6,604 nt of DNA, taken from positions 1-6,604 of the forward strand of contig SFLA01000062.1 in NCBI GenBank assembly GCA_004553575.1. Direction: 5' to 3'. Of the stretch, positions 5,456 to 6,604 are shown piece by piece. A program made the translations under genes and the position numbers. The stretch is from Clostridiales bacterium. GTDB taxonomy: Bacteria > Bacillota > Clostridia > Oscillospirales > CAG-382. A model generated the notes under the pieces. It made no database searches, was not told the DNA's origin, and saw only the letters and a list, made by a program, of their open reading frames with translations. Position 1 is the first letter of the stretch; every line of letters begins with the position of its first letter.

Positions 5456-6553
5456 ATGAAATACGACTTTGATACTATCGTCCGCCGAGACCCGAAAAGC
5501 ACTGTCAAGTGGCTTTTAATGAAGGATTCGAATCCCTCCGCACCTGACGAAATAACGCCGTTTAATATTGCCGATATGGAATACCCCACCCCGCCGGAGA
5601 TTGCAGAAGCTGTTTATAGCCATATGCGCGGGAGTATTTTAGGTTATTCCGTACCTGAAAGCGGGTATTACGACTCCGTGCGACATTGGATGGAACGGAA
5701 ACACGGGTTTTCTCCGAAAAACGAAGAATTTGTAATTACTCCCGGCGTAGTCCCGGCACTCGCCGGGGCGGTGGCGGCGCTGACATCGGAAAACGCATCT
5801 GTGATAATAATGCCTCCGGTATATCCGCCGTTCAGATCGGTTGTTACCGAAGCCGGAAGAACCGTCTCGGAATGCCCGCTTATCCGCAACGGAAATAAAT
5901 ACGAAATAGATTTTGAACTGTTTGAAAAACTGTGCGAAAACGCCGAAATGTTCATACTCTGCTCACCTCACAACCCGGTCGGGCGTGTATGGAGCGAGGA
6001 TGAACTGTGCCGTATGCTCGAAATATGCACCAAGAACGGAGTATTCTGCGTCGCCGATGAGATACATCACGACCTTATCATGCCGGGATACAGACATTTT
6101 TCCGTAGGCGCGATGCCCGAATATACGGATAACCTTATTATATGCACGGCGCCGAGCAAAAGCTTCAATCTTGCCGGAATGCACACTGCAAACTGCTTTG
6201 TGTCAAACCCCGAAAAGAGGAATAAACTGAAATCGTATTTCAGACACAGCGGCATCAACCAACTGGGTATTGACTCAAACGCGCATATGCTTACCGGATT
6301 TATGAAAGAACGCATGCCGGAGGTAAGAATTACTCCGCTCGAAGGTACTTTTCTGATGTGGCTGGATTTTTCTGCCCTTATCTCCGACGAAAAGGAGCTG
6401 AAAAGGCGTATGAACGAAAGAGCCCTGTTCTTTGCAGACGAGGGATGCATTTTCGGTACGGGAGGACGTCTGTTCGAAAGGGTTAATATAGCCTGCCCTG
6501 AGCGTGTGCTTAAAGATGCGCTGGGAAGAATTGCAGAAGCTTTTAATTCATAA
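5456..6553 (+). CDS. MalY/PatB-family PLP-dependent aminotransferase / cystathionine beta-lyase-like, internally shortened
   Basis: A 365-aa fold-type I PLP enzyme of the MalY/PatB group, whose members cleave C-S bonds (cystathionine or cysteine-S-conjugates) to a thiol, pyruvate and ammonia, or transaminate. The N-terminus MKYDFDTIVRR...VKW and FNIADMEYPTPPEI (36-49) are typical. Other family marks are Y123 in PPVYPPF, CSPHNPVGRVW (169-179, with N173), VADEIHHDL (199-207, D201 for the pyridine nitrogen), TAPSKSFNLAGM with the PLP lysine K235, and R342 in FERVNIACP for the substrate carboxylate. The usual length is about 385-395. Here GINQLGIDSN (266-275) runs directly into AHMLTGFMKERMPE, so the normal segment with a WL...L...YL..N helix is missing. 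I chose ATG 5456: GGGAG lies 5 nt upstream, whereas ATG 5444 would leave almost no leader. A second gene follows 22 bp later. Physiological substrate is unknown, and activity is doubtful until the gap is explained. Confidence 0.9.
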   Translation: MKYDFDTIVRRDPKSTVKWLLMKDSNPSAPDEITPFNIADMEYPTPPEIAEAVYSHMRGSILGYSVPESGYYDSVRHWMERKHGFSPKNEEFVITPGVVPALAGAVAALTSENASVIIMPPVYPPFRSVVTEAGRTVSECPLIRNGNKYEIDFELFEKLCENAEMFILCSPHNPVGRVWSEDELCRMLEICTKNGVFCVADEIHHDLIMPGYRHFSVGAMPEYTDNLIICTAPSKSFNLAGMHTANCFVSNPEKRNKLKSYFRHSGINQLGIDSNAHMLTGFMKERMPEVRITPLEGTFLMWLDFSALISDEKELKRRMNERALFFADEGCIFGTGGRLFERVNIACPERVLKDALGRIAEAFNS

Positions 6554-6575
6554 ACAACGGTGGAGGATACGGCAT

Positions 6576-6604
6576 ATGAAAAAAACTTCAAAAAAAGCCA
6601 AAAA
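6576..6604 (+). CDS. Start of an unidentified gene, cut by window edge
   Basis: ATG at 6576 is preceded by a consensus-like GGAGG (6562-6566), 9 nt away, and lies 22 bp after the stop of the MalY-type gene. Nine complete codons are visible (MKKTSKKAK). They are highly basic, which could be the n-region of a signal peptide or membrane protein, or a basic cytosolic N-terminus. It is very likely co-transcribed with the gene before it, since no terminator lies between them. The function cannot be judged. Confidence 0.7.

Noticed and set aside
1..6604. CRISPR array, insertion sequence, prophage or defence island
   Set aside because: No regularly spaced repeats, transposase or integrase motifs, terminal inverted repeats, phage structural genes or tRNA-linked attachment sites are visible. 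The amidase alone is not evidence for a prophage.

Overview
The window looks like ordinary chromosome from a spore-forming, Gram-positive Clostridia-type bacterium, possibly a gut member of the Oscillospirales. I infer this from two small CotF-type spore coat genes with a sporulation-type promoter, strong AGGAGG-type ribosome binding sites, consensus sigma-A promoters, a short lipoprotein signal peptide and moderate GC content. I cannot name the species. There are no rRNA or tRNA genes, insertion sequences, phage genes or CRISPR arrays.

Layout from left to right: (1) 3-740, minus strand: the first 246 codons of an acidic secreted lipoprotein, whose C-terminus lies outside the window. (2) 741-932: a divergent intergenic region with back-to-back sigma-A-like promoters for the lipoprotein and for a MATE exporter. 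A palindromic operator candidate lies in the spacer of the exporter promoter. (3) 933-2369, plus strand: MATE-family multidrug/sodium exporter. (4) 2382-2417: a shared hairpin terminator between convergent genes. (5) 4802 down to 2435, minus strand: a two-gene operon of an Amidase_2 N-acetylmuramoyl-L-alanine amidase and a GH20 beta-N-acetylhexosaminidase. It is driven by an exact TTGACA-N17-TATAAT promoter embedded in a GC-rich palindrome. (6) 5339 down to 4905, minus strand: a two-gene spore coat operon (57 aa and 82 aa) behind a sigma-G/sigma-E-like promoter. (7) 5456-6553, plus strand: a MalY/PatB-type PLP enzyme with its own consensus promoter, followed at 6576 by the first codons of another gene.

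How the genes may work together: the amidase and GH20 enzyme both lack signal peptides and are 13 bp apart. Together they could strip the peptide and the GlcNAc from muropeptides in the cytoplasm, as AmpD and NagZ do in other bacteria. The spore coat pair lies just upstream on the same strand with no convincing terminator between, so readthrough could link the operon to sporulation. That link is inference. The MalY-type protein appears to lack about 25-30 residues that the family normally has between its PLP lysine and its C-terminal domain.

I see no clearly new multi-gene system. The most informative points are the amidase/GH20 pair, the small spore coat gene of 57 codons, the three clear promoter architectures and the shortened MalY protein.
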